Below, in pieces: positions 1-8,363 of a stretch of 64,000 nt of DNA; position 1 is the stretch's first letter; the number at the start of each line of letters is the position of its first letter. Source of the DNA: Kitasatospora cinereorecta. Lineage in GTDB: Bacteria; Actinomycetota; Actinomycetes; Streptomycetales; Streptomycetaceae. The translations under genes and the position numbers were made by a program. The notes under the pieces are model-generated. The model was not told the DNA's origin and ran no database searches. It saw only the letters and a program-made list of their open reading frames with translations. Location: positions 1,318,001 to 1,382,000 of the forward strand of contig NZ_JAMZDX010000003.1 of assembly GCF_024172095.1 (NCBI RefSeq). The letters run 5' to 3'.

Positions 1-4
1 GGCC

Positions 5-42
5 GTTTCCGGTCGGTGACTCCACCGTTTCCTGAATGTTAA
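5..42 (-). promoter_or_regulatory. GlnR operator for the off-window glnA
   Basis: Four pentamers lie at exact 6-nt spacing: GTTTC at 5-9, GTGAC at 16-20, GTTTC at 27-31 and GTTAA at 38-42. Read on the minus strand this is TTAAC-n6-GAAAC-n6-GTCAC-n6-GAAAC, the a/b box pair known for Streptomyces GlnR sites (gTnAC-n6-GaAAc repeated). The orientation fits leftward transcription of glnA, which is expected just outside the window next to the RDD, DUF4191 and lipA genes. Only the first box departs from consensus, at one base. Confidence 0.8.
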
Positions 43-114
43 CCGGCCCGGCCGTACGGGCGGCAAAGGCGTACGGTTCCGGGCAAATCGCCACCCCTTC
101 TGGCCCGGTGTTCG

Positions 115-136
115 CCAAGTGGTCCAGACCACTTGG
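115..136. promoter_or_regulatory. DasR-like (dre) palindrome
   Basis: A perfect 22-bp palindrome has 10-bp arms around a CA centre. Its core, AGTGGTCCAGACCACT at 118-133, matches the 16-bp dre consensus of the GntR-family regulator DasR, which responds to amino-sugar phosphates. It lies about 80 bp upstream of the RDD gene and about 75 bp from the GlnR boxes, so it could act on either side. Binding by DasR is inferred from the motif only. Confidence 0.65.
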
Positions 137-216
137 GGCAACGGTTCGGCGAGGATTCACCCCGACGGGGGGAGGGCTGGCGAAGATCGCGGGTAAGGCC
201 CGGTTAGTGTGGATTC

Positions 217-684
217 GTGGACACCAGAGAAGCGTTGGGATCGTGGATCGACGGCCCGAAGGCCGCCGCCGAGAAGATGGGCGCCGACTTCGGATACCGC
301 GGCGAGCGCCTCGGCCTGCCCGAGGAGGGCCCGGGCTCGCTGGCCCGTCCCGGCCGCCGGCTGGGCGCGCTGTTCGTCGACGGCTGGCTGTGCAGCCTGG
401 TCGCGTACGGGCTGATCTCGCACGGTGACCGGGCGGACGCCAATCTGTGGACGACGCCGCTGTTCTACGTGGTCACGGCGGTGTTCCTGGCCACCACCGG
501 CACGACGATCGGCAAGCGCCTGTTCGGGATGCGGGTGGTACGGCTGGACGGCCGGCGCGCCTCCATCCCGCAGATCCTGCTGCGCACCCTGCTGCTCTGC
601 CTGGTCGTCCCGGCCGCCGTCTGGGACCGCGACTCCCGCGGCCTGCACGACAAGGCGGTCGGCACGGTCGAGGTCCGGATGTAG
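217..684 (+). CDS. RDD family membrane protein
   Basis: This 155-residue protein has an RDD-domain layout. After a soluble stretch of about 45 residues comes the RPGRRLGALFVD segment (the R-D signature), then a hydrophobic helix, a second helix near residues 80-95 with TTIGKRLFGMRVV after it, and a third near 115-130. It ends with SRGLHDKAVGTV, the typical RDD end. The GTG start is the first in frame. A TAGTGT hexamer at 205-210 ends about 6 nt before the start, so a short or absent leader is possible. Its position between glnA and lipA/DUF4191 is conserved in actinobacteria. The transported substrate, if any, is unknown. Confidence 0.85.
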   Translation: MDTREALGSWIDGPKAAAEKMGADFGYRGERLGLPEEGPGSLARPGRRLGALFVDGWLCSLVAYGLISHGDRADANLWTTPLFYVVTAVFLATTGTTIGKRLFGMRVVRLDGRRASIPQILLRTLLLCLVVPAAVWDRDSRGLHDKAVGTVEVRM

Positions 685-825
685 CTCCCACGGCACAACC
701 GCGGCCCCCGGGCGCGGAAACGTCGAACGGCCCCGCCGCGAGTGGATCGCGGCGGGGCCGTGGTGTCGGTGGGGGAGCGGCCGGTGGGGGACCGGCCACC
801 CGGGGCGGATCACCGCCCGGTCGGG

Positions 826-1515
826 TCAGCGGAACTGGCCGCCCTTGGGCATCCGGGCACCCTTGGGCATCGGGCCCTTGGGGATCGGCGCCTTGGAGAG
901 CAGGTCGCCCAGCGCGCGCAGGCGGTCGTTGGTCTCGGTGACCTGGGCCGCGCTGATGGCGCGCGGCAGGCGCATCAGGTGCACCTGCAGCTTCTTCAGC
1001 GGGATCTCGCCCTCGCCGTTGCCGACCATGATGTCGTGCACCGGGATGTCGCCGACGACCTTGGCCATCTTCTTCTTCTCGGAGGCCAGCAGCGGGCGGA
1101 CCCGGTTCGGGTTGCCCTCACCGATCAGCGCGATGCCGGCCCGGCCGACGGCGCGGTAGACCGCGTCCTGGTTGCGGGTGACGGCGACCGGGGTCGGGTT
1201 GGCGCTCCAGCCGCGGCGGATGTTGTTCAGCACGGCCGCGACGGCGCCCGGCTGGCCCTCCATCTGGCCGAAGGCGGCACGCTCGGCCCGGCGGCCGAAG
1301 ACGATCGCCATGGCCAGCACGGCCACGATGAGGCCCAGGATGCCCAGGTAGATCGGGTGATCGATCGCAAAGCCGATGGCGAGGAACACGCCGAAGGTCA
1401 GCAGGCCGACGCCGGCGATGATCAGGCCGATCTTGGTGTCGACCTTCTTGGTCATTTGGTACGCCAGGCGGATCTGCTTCAGTCGCCCGGGGTTCTCGGA
1501 TGTTTCCCTCGCCAT
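826..1515 (-). CDS. DUF4191 membrane protein
   Basis: A 229-residue protein of the DUF4191 family, which sits between lipA and glnA in many actinobacteria. An N-terminal SENPGRLKQIRLAYQMTKK segment is followed by two closely spaced membrane helices at roughly residues 30-52 and 55-75. The soluble C-terminal half ends in a proline/glycine-rich repeat with three PKG triplets. I start at the ATG that reads MARETSENPG because family members begin there; a longer reading from 1542 or 1524 is open but lacks a clear ribosome site. Function is unknown; conserved linkage to lipoate genes is the only clue. Confidence 0.85.
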   Translation of the reverse strand: MARETSENPGRLKQIRLAYQMTKKVDTKIGLIIAGVGLLTFGVFLAIGFAIDHPIYLGILGLIVAVLAMAIVFGRRAERAAFGQMEGQPGAVAAVLNNIRRGWSANPTPVAVTRNQDAVYRAVGRAGIALIGEGNPNRVRPLLASEKKKMAKVVGDIPVHDIMVGNGEGEIPLKKLQVHLMRLPRAISAAQVTETNDRLRALGDLLSKAPIPKGPMPKGARMPKGGQFR

Positions 1516-1636
1516 AACGCTCATGGTACGTGGGGTGCCCATGGTTAATCCAAGGGCGGTGCCGCATCGTGACCCCGAAGTTTCCCTGAACCCGTCAGGT
1601 GCGGGGTCGGGGGCGGGGTCCGGGTCGGGCCGCCGT

Positions 1637-1670
1637 GAGGAACGCCTCAGGTCGCGAGGAACGCCTCAGG
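1637..1670. repeat. 15-bp direct repeat, each unit a small hairpin
   Basis: GAGGAACGCCTCAGG occurs at 1637-1651 and again at 1656-1670, separated by 4 bp. Each unit can fold on itself (GAGG-AACG-CCTC). The second copy overlaps the stop codon of the small gene on the minus strand, so the pair may serve as its terminator. Confidence 0.6.
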
Positions 1671-1818
1671 CCGAGCGCGAGCGCAGCGCCTCGCCGGCCT
1701 GCGCCCGGTCCTCGGCCCAGCGCCGGTTCTCGCAGACCGCCGCCCAGGCGTTGCGCCGGGCGCCGCGGATGAGGACGTTCTCGGCGTACTTCAGGGCGGA
1801 ACGGATTCCGGTGCGCAT
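1666..1818 (-). CDS. Small basic hypothetical protein
   Basis: A 50-residue arginine-rich protein beginning MRTGIRSALKYAEN. I chose this internal ATG rather than the longer reading from 1908 because AAGGAG lies the right distance upstream, and the extra N-terminal residues look like translated promoter DNA. It lies between lipA and the DUF4191 gene on the same strand. There is no recognisable domain; the sequence looks like one amphipathic helical segment. Function is not known. Confidence 0.6.
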   Translation of the reverse strand: MRTGIRSALKYAENVLIRGARRNAWAAVCENRRWAEDRAQAGEALRSRSA

Positions 1819-1906
1819 GACCACCACTCCTTGTGCCGGGTACCTTCCCGATCGTCCCCGGCCGGTGTTACCGGATGGTGACCTGACCATCAATACCGCA
1901 TGAAAC

Positions 1907-1934
1907 AAGGGCGGGCCCGGTCGGACCCGCCCTT
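1907..1934 (-). terminator. Hairpin terminator after lipA
   Basis: Arms AAGGGCGGG (1907-1915) and CCCGCCCTT (1926-1934) enclose a 10-nt loop. On the minus strand the stem is followed by a T-rich run just beyond the lipA stop codon. Confidence 0.6.
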
Positions 1935-1951
1935 TCGGGAGAAACCGTTGC

Positions 1952-2905
1952 TCAGACCGCGGCCTGCGCGCGGCGCTCCAGCGCCTGCCGGTACAGCCGG
2001 CCGGCCCGGTACGAGGAGCGCACCAGCGGGCCGGACATCACACCGGCGAAGCCGAGCTCCTCGGCCTCCTGCTGCAGCTCGACGAACTCCTGCGGCTTGA
2101 CCCAGCGCTCCACGGGGTGGTGGCGCACCGACGGGCGCAGGTACTGGGTGATGGTGATCAGCTCGCAGCCGGCGCCCACCAGGTCGGCCAGCGCCTGGCT
2201 GACCTCCTCGCGGGTCTCGCCCATGCCCAGGATCAGGTTGGACTTGGTCACCAGCCCGGCCGCGCGGGCCTGGGTGATGACGTCCAGCGAGCGCTCGTAG
2301 CGGAAGGCGGGACGGATCCGCTTGAAGATCCGCGGCACCGTCTCGACGTTGTGGGCGAGCACCTCGGGACGGGAGGAGAAGACCTCGGCCAGCTGCTCCG
2401 GGACGGCGTTGAAGTCCGGGATCAGCAGCTCGACGCCGGTCCGGCCGGCCTCGCGGCCGGCGGTCATCGCGTGCACCTGGCGCACCGTCTCGGCGTACAG
2501 CCAGGCGCCGCCGTCCTCCAGGTCGTCGCGGGCGACGCCGGTGATGGTGGCGTAGTTGAGGTCCATGGTCACGATGGACTCGGCGACCCGGCGCGGCTCG
2601 TCCCGGTCGAAGTCGGCGGGCTTTCCGGTGTCGATCTGGCAGAAGTCGCAGCGGCGGGTGCACTGGTCACCGCCGATGAGGAAGGTCGCCTCGCGGTCCT
2701 CCCAGCACTCGAAGATGTTGGGGCAGCCGGCCTCCTGGCAGACCGTGTGCAGCCCCTCCTTCTTCACCAGGGAGTGCAGGGCGTTGTACTCCGGCCCCAT
2801 CTTCGCCCTGGTCTTGATCCACTCAGGCTTCCGCTCGATGGGGGTCTCGCTGTTGCGGACCTCCAGGCGGAGAAGCTTCCTGCCGTCGGGTGCGACAGCG
2901 GACAC
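1952..2905 (-). CDS. lipA: Lipoyl synthase
   Basis: Radical SAM enzyme that inserts two sulfur atoms into the octanoyl chain on E2 and H-protein domains. The 317-residue length is normal for the family. Both cluster motifs are visible: CQEAGCPNIFEC near residues 56-67 for the auxiliary 4Fe-4S cluster that donates sulfur, and CTRRCDFC near 82-89 for the SAM-binding cluster. The conserved YATITGVARDDL stretch follows. It starts about 140 bp downstream of the lipB stop on the same strand, and lipB supplies its substrate. Iron-sulfur supply genes (erpA, cysteine desulfurase) lie further along the window. Confidence 0.97.
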   Translation of the reverse strand: MSAVAPDGRKLLRLEVRNSETPIERKPEWIKTRAKMGPEYNALHSLVKKEGLHTVCQEAGCPNIFECWEDREATFLIGGDQCTRRCDFCQIDTGKPADFDRDEPRRVAESIVTMDLNYATITGVARDDLEDGGAWLYAETVRQVHAMTAGREAGRTGVELLIPDFNAVPEQLAEVFSSRPEVLAHNVETVPRIFKRIRPAFRYERSLDVITQARAAGLVTKSNLILGMGETREEVSQALADLVGAGCELITITQYLRPSVRHHPVERWVKPQEFVELQQEAEELGFAGVMSGPLVRSSYRAGRLYRQALERRAQAAV

Positions 2906-3048
2906 GTGCGGCTCCTAGCAGTAGACGGGGTACCCCCAGGGTACGCCTGTGGTTTCCGGCCCCTCACCGGGCCCGCGCCCGGCATTCGCAGGGCAACAGC
3001 CCTACCGGGCAGTAGATTCCCGCGCCCGGCGGCCGGGCGCGGGGTCCG

Positions 3049-3846
3049 TCAGCGGGTGAGCGCCGGCTCCGGCAGCTCGGCGAACACCTCGGCGAGGCGG
3101 CGCTGCACCGCCGGCAGGGCGTCGGAGACGGTGAACTCCCGGTCGAGCTCCCCGCTCAGCGAGGCGACCCCGGCGTCCCGGATGCCGCACGGCACGATCT
3201 TGTCGAACCAGCTCATGTCCGGATTGCAGTTGAGCGCGAAGCCGTGCATGGTCACGCCGCGTGCCACCCGCACCCCGATCGCCGCCAGCTTGCGGTCGTC
3301 GCCGCGCTGGCCCGCGTTGGACGGCGCGTACTCCGGACCGGCCAGCCGCGGGTCGATGCCGAGCGGCAGGCCCATCCGCAGGGTCAGCTTGCCGATCTCC
3401 ACCACCTGCGAGGGGTCGACCACCGCGCCCGGGATCTCCGCGCCGATCTTCCAGACGCCGCTGCGGCCCTCGACCCGGGTGGTGTCCACACCGAAGTCGG
3501 TGCAGGCCCGGATCAGCGCCTCCTCCAGCCGCCGGACGTACGCGACCACGTCGATCGGGTCCGGCAGCTTCACGATCGGGTAGCCGACCAGCTGGCCGGG
3601 GCCGTGCCAGGTGATCTCGCCGCCCCGGTTCACCTCGACCACCGGGGTGCCGTCCAGCGGCAGGTCCTCCGGGTTGGTGCGCTTGCCCATGGTGTAGACG
3701 GGCTGGTGCTCCAGCAGCAGCACGGTGTCCGGGATCTCGTCCGCGACCCGCAGCGCGTGCAGCCGCTGCTGCTCCTCCCACGCCTCCGGGTACGGGACGG
3801 ACCGCTCGCCGATCCCCATCGAAACGAAGCGCACGTTCTCGCTCAC
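3049..3846 (-). CDS. lipB: Octanoyl-[ACP]:protein octanoyltransferase
   Basis: Moves the octanoyl group from acyl carrier protein to lipoyl domains, the first step of endogenous lipoate synthesis. The 265-residue protein carries the family signatures YTMGKRTNPEDL and RGGEITWHGPGQLVGYPI, and the catalytic cysteine in PCGIRDAGVASL with the partner lysine in DRKLAAIGVRVARGVT. It lies directly upstream of lipA. The start MSENVRF is the first ATG-type codon and gives the usual N-terminus; longer open readings upstream are artefacts of the high GC content. Confidence 0.96.
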   Translation of the reverse strand: MSENVRFVSMGIGERSVPYPEAWEEQQRLHALRVADEIPDTVLLLEHQPVYTMGKRTNPEDLPLDGTPVVEVNRGGEITWHGPGQLVGYPIVKLPDPIDVVAYVRRLEEALIRACTDFGVDTTRVEGRSGVWKIGAEIPGAVVDPSQVVEIGKLTLRMGLPLGIDPRLAGPEYAPSNAGQRGDDRKLAAIGVRVARGVTMHGFALNCNPDMSWFDKIVPCGIRDAGVASLSGELDREFTVSDALPAVQRRLAEVFAELPEPALTR

Positions 3847-3921
3847 CGCTCGCTGCTCCTTGCCAGGCGTTCGAGACCAACCTCGCCACTGTACGCCCGT
3901 ACGGGGGACGACGGTCCTTAC

Positions 3922-3969
3922 GGGTCGCCCAGCGGTCGGCCCATCGGTCGGCCCAGCGGTGGGCCCGCC
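3922..3969. repeat. Four degenerate 12-bp tandem repeats
   Basis: Units GGGTCGCCCAGC, GGTCGGCCCATC, GGTCGGCCCAGC and GGTGGGCCCGCC run head to tail and end right at the stop codon of the regulator gene. They lie in the gap between lipB and the regulator. No function is evident. Confidence 0.6.
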
Positions 3970-5904
3970 TCAGCCGGTCCCGGCGAGCAGCTGGAGCCGC
4001 AGCGCCAGCTGGAGCTCCAGCGAGCGCTCCGGCTGGTTCCAGTCCCGGCCGAGCAGGACCTCCACCCGGTCCAGGCGCTGCACCACGGTGTTCACGTGCA
4101 CGTGCAGGGCGTCCTTGGCCCGGGTCAGCGAGCCGCCGCAGTCGAAGTACGACCGCAGCGTCCGCACCAGCTCGGTGCCCCGCCGGGCGTCGTACTCCAG
4201 CAGCGGGCCGAGGGTGGCCCCGACGAAGCCGTCCACGTCGTGCCCCTCGCCCAGCAGCACCCCGAGGAAGCCCAGGTCCGCTGCGGCGGCCCCGTCCCCG
4301 GCCCGGCCGAGCACCCGCAGCGCCCGGACGCACCGCAGCCCCTCCGCGTACGCGCCCGCCAGCGCGGCCGGGCCCGCGGCCGGGCGACCGGCGCCGACGG
4401 TGACCGGCGCACCGCTGAGCCGGGCCAGCCGCTCGGCCGCCCCGGCGGCGGCCCTGCCGGGCGGGGTGCCGTCCTCCGGCAGCAGCAGCACGACGCCGTC
4501 CCCGTGCTCGGCGCTGATCCCGCGCGCGCCGAACAGGTACCGCGCGGCGGCCCCTGCCAGCCGCTCCCGGCCCGGGGCGTCCTCGGCGGCGGCGACCAGC
4601 ACCACGTGCGGCCGGGCCAGGTCCACGCCGAGCCGCCGGCCGCGCGCGGTCAGGCCCGCCGGGTCGCGGTCGGGAGCGGTCAGCAGGTCGGTGAGCAACT
4701 CGCCGCGGACCCGGTTCTCGGTCTCCGCGACCGAGCGGCGCAGCAGCAGCAACAGCGCGGTGACCACGCTGGCCCGCTCGAAGATCCGCCGGTCCGCGTC
4801 GTCCAGGTCGGGCCGGCCGCGCAGCACCAGGCTGCCGAGCAGTTCCTGCCCGGCCAGCACCGCGCACACCCACACCTCGTCCTCGGGTGCCTCGCCGTCC
4901 CGGTCGTGCCGCACCGCCCGGCCCTCGGCCCGGGACGACGCCGCCGCCAGGGCCAGCCCCTCGCCGGCGGCGCCGCGTCCGGTCAGCGGCTCGCCCTCGG
5001 CGTCGTGCACGGCGACCTCGCCGCCGAGCAGCGCCGCCACCTCCGCCGCCACGTCCGCCACCTCGGCGCCGCGCAGCACCAGGTCGGTGAGCCGGTCGTG
5101 GGCCTGCTCGGCCCGCTGCACCGCCGCCGCGTGGGCCCGGATCACCGCGTTGGCGTCGGCCAGGCCGGCCAGCGCCGCGCGGGTGTCGGCCAGCGAGTTG
5201 GCGGTGTCCAGGGCGATCGCCGCGTGCGCCGCCAGACTGCACAGCAGCGCCACCTCGTCCGGCGAGAACGCCCGCGCCGAGCGGTCGGCCGCGAACAGTA
5301 CGCCGATCACCTGCCCGCCGAGCAGCAGCGGGACGCCGATGATCGCCACCAGGCCCTCGTCCAGTACGCCCTCGTCGATCCGCCCGGTGTGCCGGAACCG
5401 CTCGTCCGTCCGGTAGTCCGGCGTCGCGTACGGGCGGGCGGTCTGCGCCACCAGGCCGCCCAGGCCGTCGCCGAGGCTCAGCCGCAGCGTCTGGAAGATC
5501 GGCGAGACCGAACCGTCGGTGACCCGCATGTACGTGTCCCCGGCCGCCTCGTCCGGGAGGGTCAGGTACGCGGTGTCCGTGCCCAGCAGCATCCGCGCCC
5601 GGCGGACGATCGCCTGCAGCACCGCGTCCAGGTCCCGGGAGGCCGCCAGGTCGCCGGCGGTGTCGAACAACGCCGTCAGCTCCGCCTCGCGGCGCCGGTG
5701 CTGGCGCAGCGTGCGGTGCACGCGCAGCGCCTGCCACGTCGCGTCGTCGATCTCGGCGAGCACGTGCGCGGGCGCGCCCTGCCGCCGGGCCTCGGCGAGC
5801 ACGTCGGCGAAGTCCTCGGTGGCGGCGCCGGTCGCCAGCAGGTCCAGCAGCTTGCGCAGCGCGGGGGCGGAACTGGTGTGGGGGTCGTCCATGGTGCGGG
5901 CCAT
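3970..5904 (-). CDS. PucR-type regulator with GAF domain
   Basis: A 644-residue sensor-regulator. Residues 1-50 are helical (ALRKLLDLLATGAATEDFADVL). A GAF domain follows at about 75-215 (AGDLAASRDLDAVLQAIV to ALLCSLAAHAAIAL), then a variable middle. The C-terminus is a PucR-like helix-turn-helix reading LRSYFDCGGSLTRAKDALHV followed by VNTVVQRLDRVEVLLG. Two ATGs at 5904 and 5892 are possible starts and neither has a strong ribosome site. It is adjacent to the MHS symporter and, across the accessory insert, the hydroxybutyrate-type dehydrogenase, so it is the likely local regulator of both. The inducer is not known. Confidence 0.85.
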   Translation of the reverse strand: MARTMDDPHTSSAPALRKLLDLLATGAATEDFADVLAEARRQGAPAHVLAEIDDATWQALRVHRTLRQHRRREAELTALFDTAGDLAASRDLDAVLQAIVRRARMLLGTDTAYLTLPDEAAGDTYMRVTDGSVSPIFQTLRLSLGDGLGGLVAQTARPYATPDYRTDERFRHTGRIDEGVLDEGLVAIIGVPLLLGGQVIGVLFAADRSARAFSPDEVALLCSLAAHAAIALDTANSLADTRAALAGLADANAVIRAHAAAVQRAEQAHDRLTDLVLRGAEVADVAAEVAALLGGEVAVHDAEGEPLTGRGAAGEGLALAAASSRAEGRAVRHDRDGEAPEDEVWVCAVLAGQELLGSLVLRGRPDLDDADRRIFERASVVTALLLLLRRSVAETENRVRGELLTDLLTAPDRDPAGLTARGRRLGVDLARPHVVLVAAAEDAPGRERLAGAAARYLFGARGISAEHGDGVVLLLPEDGTPPGRAAAGAAERLARLSGAPVTVGAGRPAAGPAALAGAYAEGLRCVRALRVLGRAGDGAAAADLGFLGVLLGEGHDVDGFVGATLGPLLEYDARRGTELVRTLRSYFDCGGSLTRAKDALHVHVNTVVQRLDRVEVLLGRDWNQPERSLELQLALRLQLLAGTG

Positions 5905-5931
5905 CGTGCCAAATCGGGTGAGGGAGCAGTA

Positions 5932-6005
5932 GGGGGCGCGGGCAACTGCGCGAGGCTGAAGGCGCAGGCCGTGGCCTTCCGCCGCGCGCAGTTCCCCGCC
6001 CCCGG
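5932..6005. repeat. Streptomyces long-hairpin repeat, copy 1
   Basis: Starts GGGGGCGCGGGCAACTGCGCG and ends with CGCGCGCAGTTCCCCGCCCCC, forming a long imperfect hairpin. It sits between the regulator start and the symporter stop. The same element recurs near 45.3 and 58.2 kb. It probably terminates transcription of the symporter gene. Confidence 0.8.
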
Positions 6006-6010
6006 AGGGT

Positions 6011-7354
6011 TCACGCAACGGGTACGGCCGCGCGGTCCGGCTCGACGTCCGCCAGATCGCTGCCGCGCGTCTCGCGCGCACAGAGCACCGCCACCACCGT
6101 CACCGCCGCCGCGATCGCCACGTACACCGCGATCGGGGTGGCGCTGCCGTAGTCCTTGAGCAGGGCGGTCGCGATCAGCGGTGCGGGCGCGCCCGCCGCC
6201 ACCGACGAGAACTGCGCTCCGATCGACGCGCCCGAGTACCGCATCCGGGTCGCGAACAGCTCCGAGAAGAACGCCGCCTGCGGCGCGTACATCATGCTGT
6301 GGAAGACCAGACCCACCGTCACCGCGCCGACCAGCGCGGCGAAGCTGCGGGTGTCCACCATGCCGAAGAAGACGAAGGCCCAGATCCCGACGCCGACCGC
6401 GCCGACCAGGTAGACGGGCTTGCGGCCGACCCGGTCGGAGAGCGCCCCGAACAGGGGTATCAGGGCGAACTGCACGGCCGAGCCGATCAGGACGGCGTTC
6501 AGCGCGGTCTGCTTGCCGACGTGCACGTGGCCGACGGCGTAGGCGAGGACGAAGGTGGTCATCACGTAGTACGAGATGTTCTCGGCCATCCGGGCACCCA
6601 TGGCGATCAGCACGTCCCGCCAGTGGTGGCGGACCACCGCGACCAGCGGCGGCTGCTCGTCGGTCCGGCGGGCCTCGGCGGCGGCCAGCGCCTGCTTGAA
6701 CAGCGGGGACTCGTCCACCGCAAGCCGGATCCACAGGCCGACCATCACCAGCAGGGCGGAGAGCAGGAACGGCACCCGCCAGCCCCAGGCGAGGAAGGCG
6801 GCGTCGGACTGGACGCCCGTCAGCAGCGACAGCACGCCGGCCGCCAGCAGGTTGCCGGCCGGTGCGCCGCCCTGCGGCCAGGAGGCCCAGAAGCCGCGCC
6901 GCGCGGGGTCGCCGTGCTCGGAGACCAGCAGCACCGCGCCGCCCCACTCGCCGCCCAGCGCGAAGCCCTGGACCAGCCGCAGGCCGGTCAGCATCAGCGG
7001 CGCCGCCACGCCCACCTGGTCGTAGGTGGGCAGGCAACCGATCAGCGTGGTGGCGCCGCCCATCATCAGCAGGCTGACCACCAGCAGCTTCTTGCGGCCG
7101 ATCCGGTCGCCGAAGTGCCCGAAGACCAGGGCGCCGACCGGACGGGCGGCGAAGCCGATCGCGTAGGTGAGGAAGGCGAGCAGGGTGCCGGTGAGCGGGT
7201 CGGCCTTCGGGAAGAAGACGTGCCCGAAGACCAGCGCGGCCGCGGTGCCGTAGAGGAAGTAGTCGTACCACTCGATCGTGGTGCCGATCAGGCTGGCGGC
7301 CACGACTCGTGGCAGCGAGCTTCTGTCGTTCGGGGGTGCTTCGGAGCTGGCCAT
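6011..7354 (-). CDS. MFS transporter, metabolite:H+ symporter type
   Basis: A 447-residue, 12-helix major facilitator of the MHS branch (dicarboxylate, shikimate or betaine type carriers). Signatures include TIEWYDYFLYGTAAAL at the first helix, the loop motif FGDRIGRKK after helix 2, GFALGGEWGGAVLL in helix 4, and the repeat loop DRVGRKP in the second half. The ATG at 7354 (MASSEAPP) is preceded by GGAAG; longer readings run into promoter DNA. Genomic pairing with the hydroxybutyrate-type dehydrogenase suggests uptake of a short hydroxy or keto acid, but the substrate cannot be read from sequence. Confidence 0.9.
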   Translation of the reverse strand: MASSEAPPNDRSSLPRVVAASLIGTTIEWYDYFLYGTAAALVFGHVFFPKADPLTGTLLAFLTYAIGFAARPVGALVFGHFGDRIGRKKLLVVSLLMMGGATTLIGCLPTYDQVGVAAPLMLTGLRLVQGFALGGEWGGAVLLVSEHGDPARRGFWASWPQGGAPAGNLLAAGVLSLLTGVQSDAAFLAWGWRVPFLLSALLVMVGLWIRLAVDESPLFKQALAAAEARRTDEQPPLVAVVRHHWRDVLIAMGARMAENISYYVMTTFVLAYAVGHVHVGKQTALNAVLIGSAVQFALIPLFGALSDRVGRKPVYLVGAVGVGIWAFVFFGMVDTRSFAALVGAVTVGLVFHSMMYAPQAAFFSELFATRMRYSGASIGAQFSSVAAGAPAPLIATALLKDYGSATPIAVYVAIAAAVTVVAVLCARETRGSDLADVEPDRAAVPVA

Positions 7355-7400
7355 GGTCACCGCTTCCAGGTGGGGACGAGGGGGATTCGCGTCGCCAAAC

Positions 7401-7445
7401 GGTAGGAAACCGCAGGTCAGGGGCCTATGTGATGGAGCCACATAG
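7401..7445 (-). promoter_or_regulatory. Symporter promoter with CTATGTG inverted repeat
   Basis: CTATGTG (7425-7431) and CACATAG (7439-7445) form a perfect inverted repeat. A GGTAGGAA block at 7401-7408 lies exactly 15 nt from CCTATGTG. The same two blocks at the same spacing precede the dehydrogenase gene at 13106-13136, so this is probably a shared operator/promoter on the minus strand. Confidence 0.7.
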
Positions 7446-7594
7446 CCGGGCCGTCCATGGTGTCGGTTGGCTCCAGGGGGTCCGCGGCGGGCGCATGCCC
7501 ATCGACTTCCGGAAAGCGCCGGACAGGCACCGCTCTGCGGGGTCACGATGGTTGGCGCGCAAGCTCTCGAAACTTCCGGTCACGGGAGGACACC

Positions 7595-7834
7595 ATGTCG
7601 CTACGGTTCATCGCCAAGGACCCGAACTCGCCCGACGGCGACTCGCCGACCATTTGGGTCGACGAGGAGACGTCCGATCTCGTCATCCAGGGCTGGAAGA
7701 TCGACCGGGCCACCGAGGACGAGTGCCGGGCCGTCGGTAACATTCCCGACCACGAGACCGTGGTCCGGGTGCCCGCTCGACTGGCGCGGGCCATGAGGGA
7801 GGCGTGCGATGTCGCCGAGCGCGGCAAGGATTGA
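7595..7834 (+). CDS. Small acidic hypothetical protein
   Basis: A 79-residue protein beginning MSLRFIAKDPNSPDGDSPT with an acidic first half and a helical RVPARLARAMREACDVAERG end. A strong GGGAGGA site precedes the ATG at 7595, which rules out the longer reading. Its end overlaps the next gene by 26 bp, so the two are probably translated together. Small proteins in this position before a DUF6879 protein and a DUF5753 helix-turn-helix regulator are common in Streptomyces. Role unknown, possibly a partner or antagonist of the regulator. Confidence 0.75.
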   Translation: MSLRFIAKDPNSPDGDSPTIWVDEETSDLVIQGWKIDRATEDECRAVGNIPDHETVVRVPARLARAMREACDVAERGKD

Positions 7835-8327
7835 CGAACTGCTGCGGAACACCCGGCGATCCGCGCTGCACCTCGAAATGCGTGACGGCTACATGCAGGA
7901 CGACCCCGCCTTCATGGAATGGAAGGCGGGGCACCGCCTCGACCCGAACGACCGACAGTCCTGGTGGCGCCCCTGGCTCGACGTGATCGCCGAAGCCACC
8001 GGCCGCGGCGTCGAGGTCCGCCGCGCTCGCATCGTCTCCGAGCCGGTGAGCGACTACATCCGGTACGAGTACGACGTCACCTTCCCCAATGTGGCGGCCG
8101 GCGAGCAGGTCCGCTGGCTGCCTCGCCGCAACGCCTCGACCATCGCGCTGCCCGGCAACGACTTCTGGCTGTTCGACGGCAGGATCGTGCGGTGGGGCCA
8201 CTTCTCCGGCGACGGGGACTCCCTCGGAGGCGAGCTGACCGAGGACCCGGTGGCCGTCAAGCTGTGCGCCGAAGCATTCGAGGCTGTTTGGGACAGGGCG
8301 GTCCCGCACGACCAGTACAACGTCTGA
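7809..8327 (+). CDS. DUF6879 family protein
   Basis: A 172-residue protein with the DUF6879 pattern: an N-terminal helix (IDELLRNTRRSALHLEMRDGY), a variable loop, RVEVRRARIVSEPVSDYIRYEY-like strands, RRNASTIALPGNDFWLFDGRIV, and a C-terminal helix. The family is widespread in actinobacteria next to DUF5753/XRE regulators and is thought to belong to signalling or self/non-self modules; its biochemistry is not established. GAGGGAGG upstream supports the ATG at 7809. It overlaps the preceding gene and is followed 36 bp later by the regulator. Confidence 0.85.
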   Translation: MSPSAARIDELLRNTRRSALHLEMRDGYMQDDPAFMEWKAGHRLDPNDRQSWWRPWLDVIAEATGRGVEVRRARIVSEPVSDYIRYEYDVTFPNVAAGEQVRWLPRRNASTIALPGNDFWLFDGRIVRWGHFSGDGDSLGGELTEDPVAVKLCAEAFEAVWDRAVPHDQYNV

Positions 8328-8363
8328 TCACCGCACCCCAGCCCCCGCACAGAGCTCCCGGTC

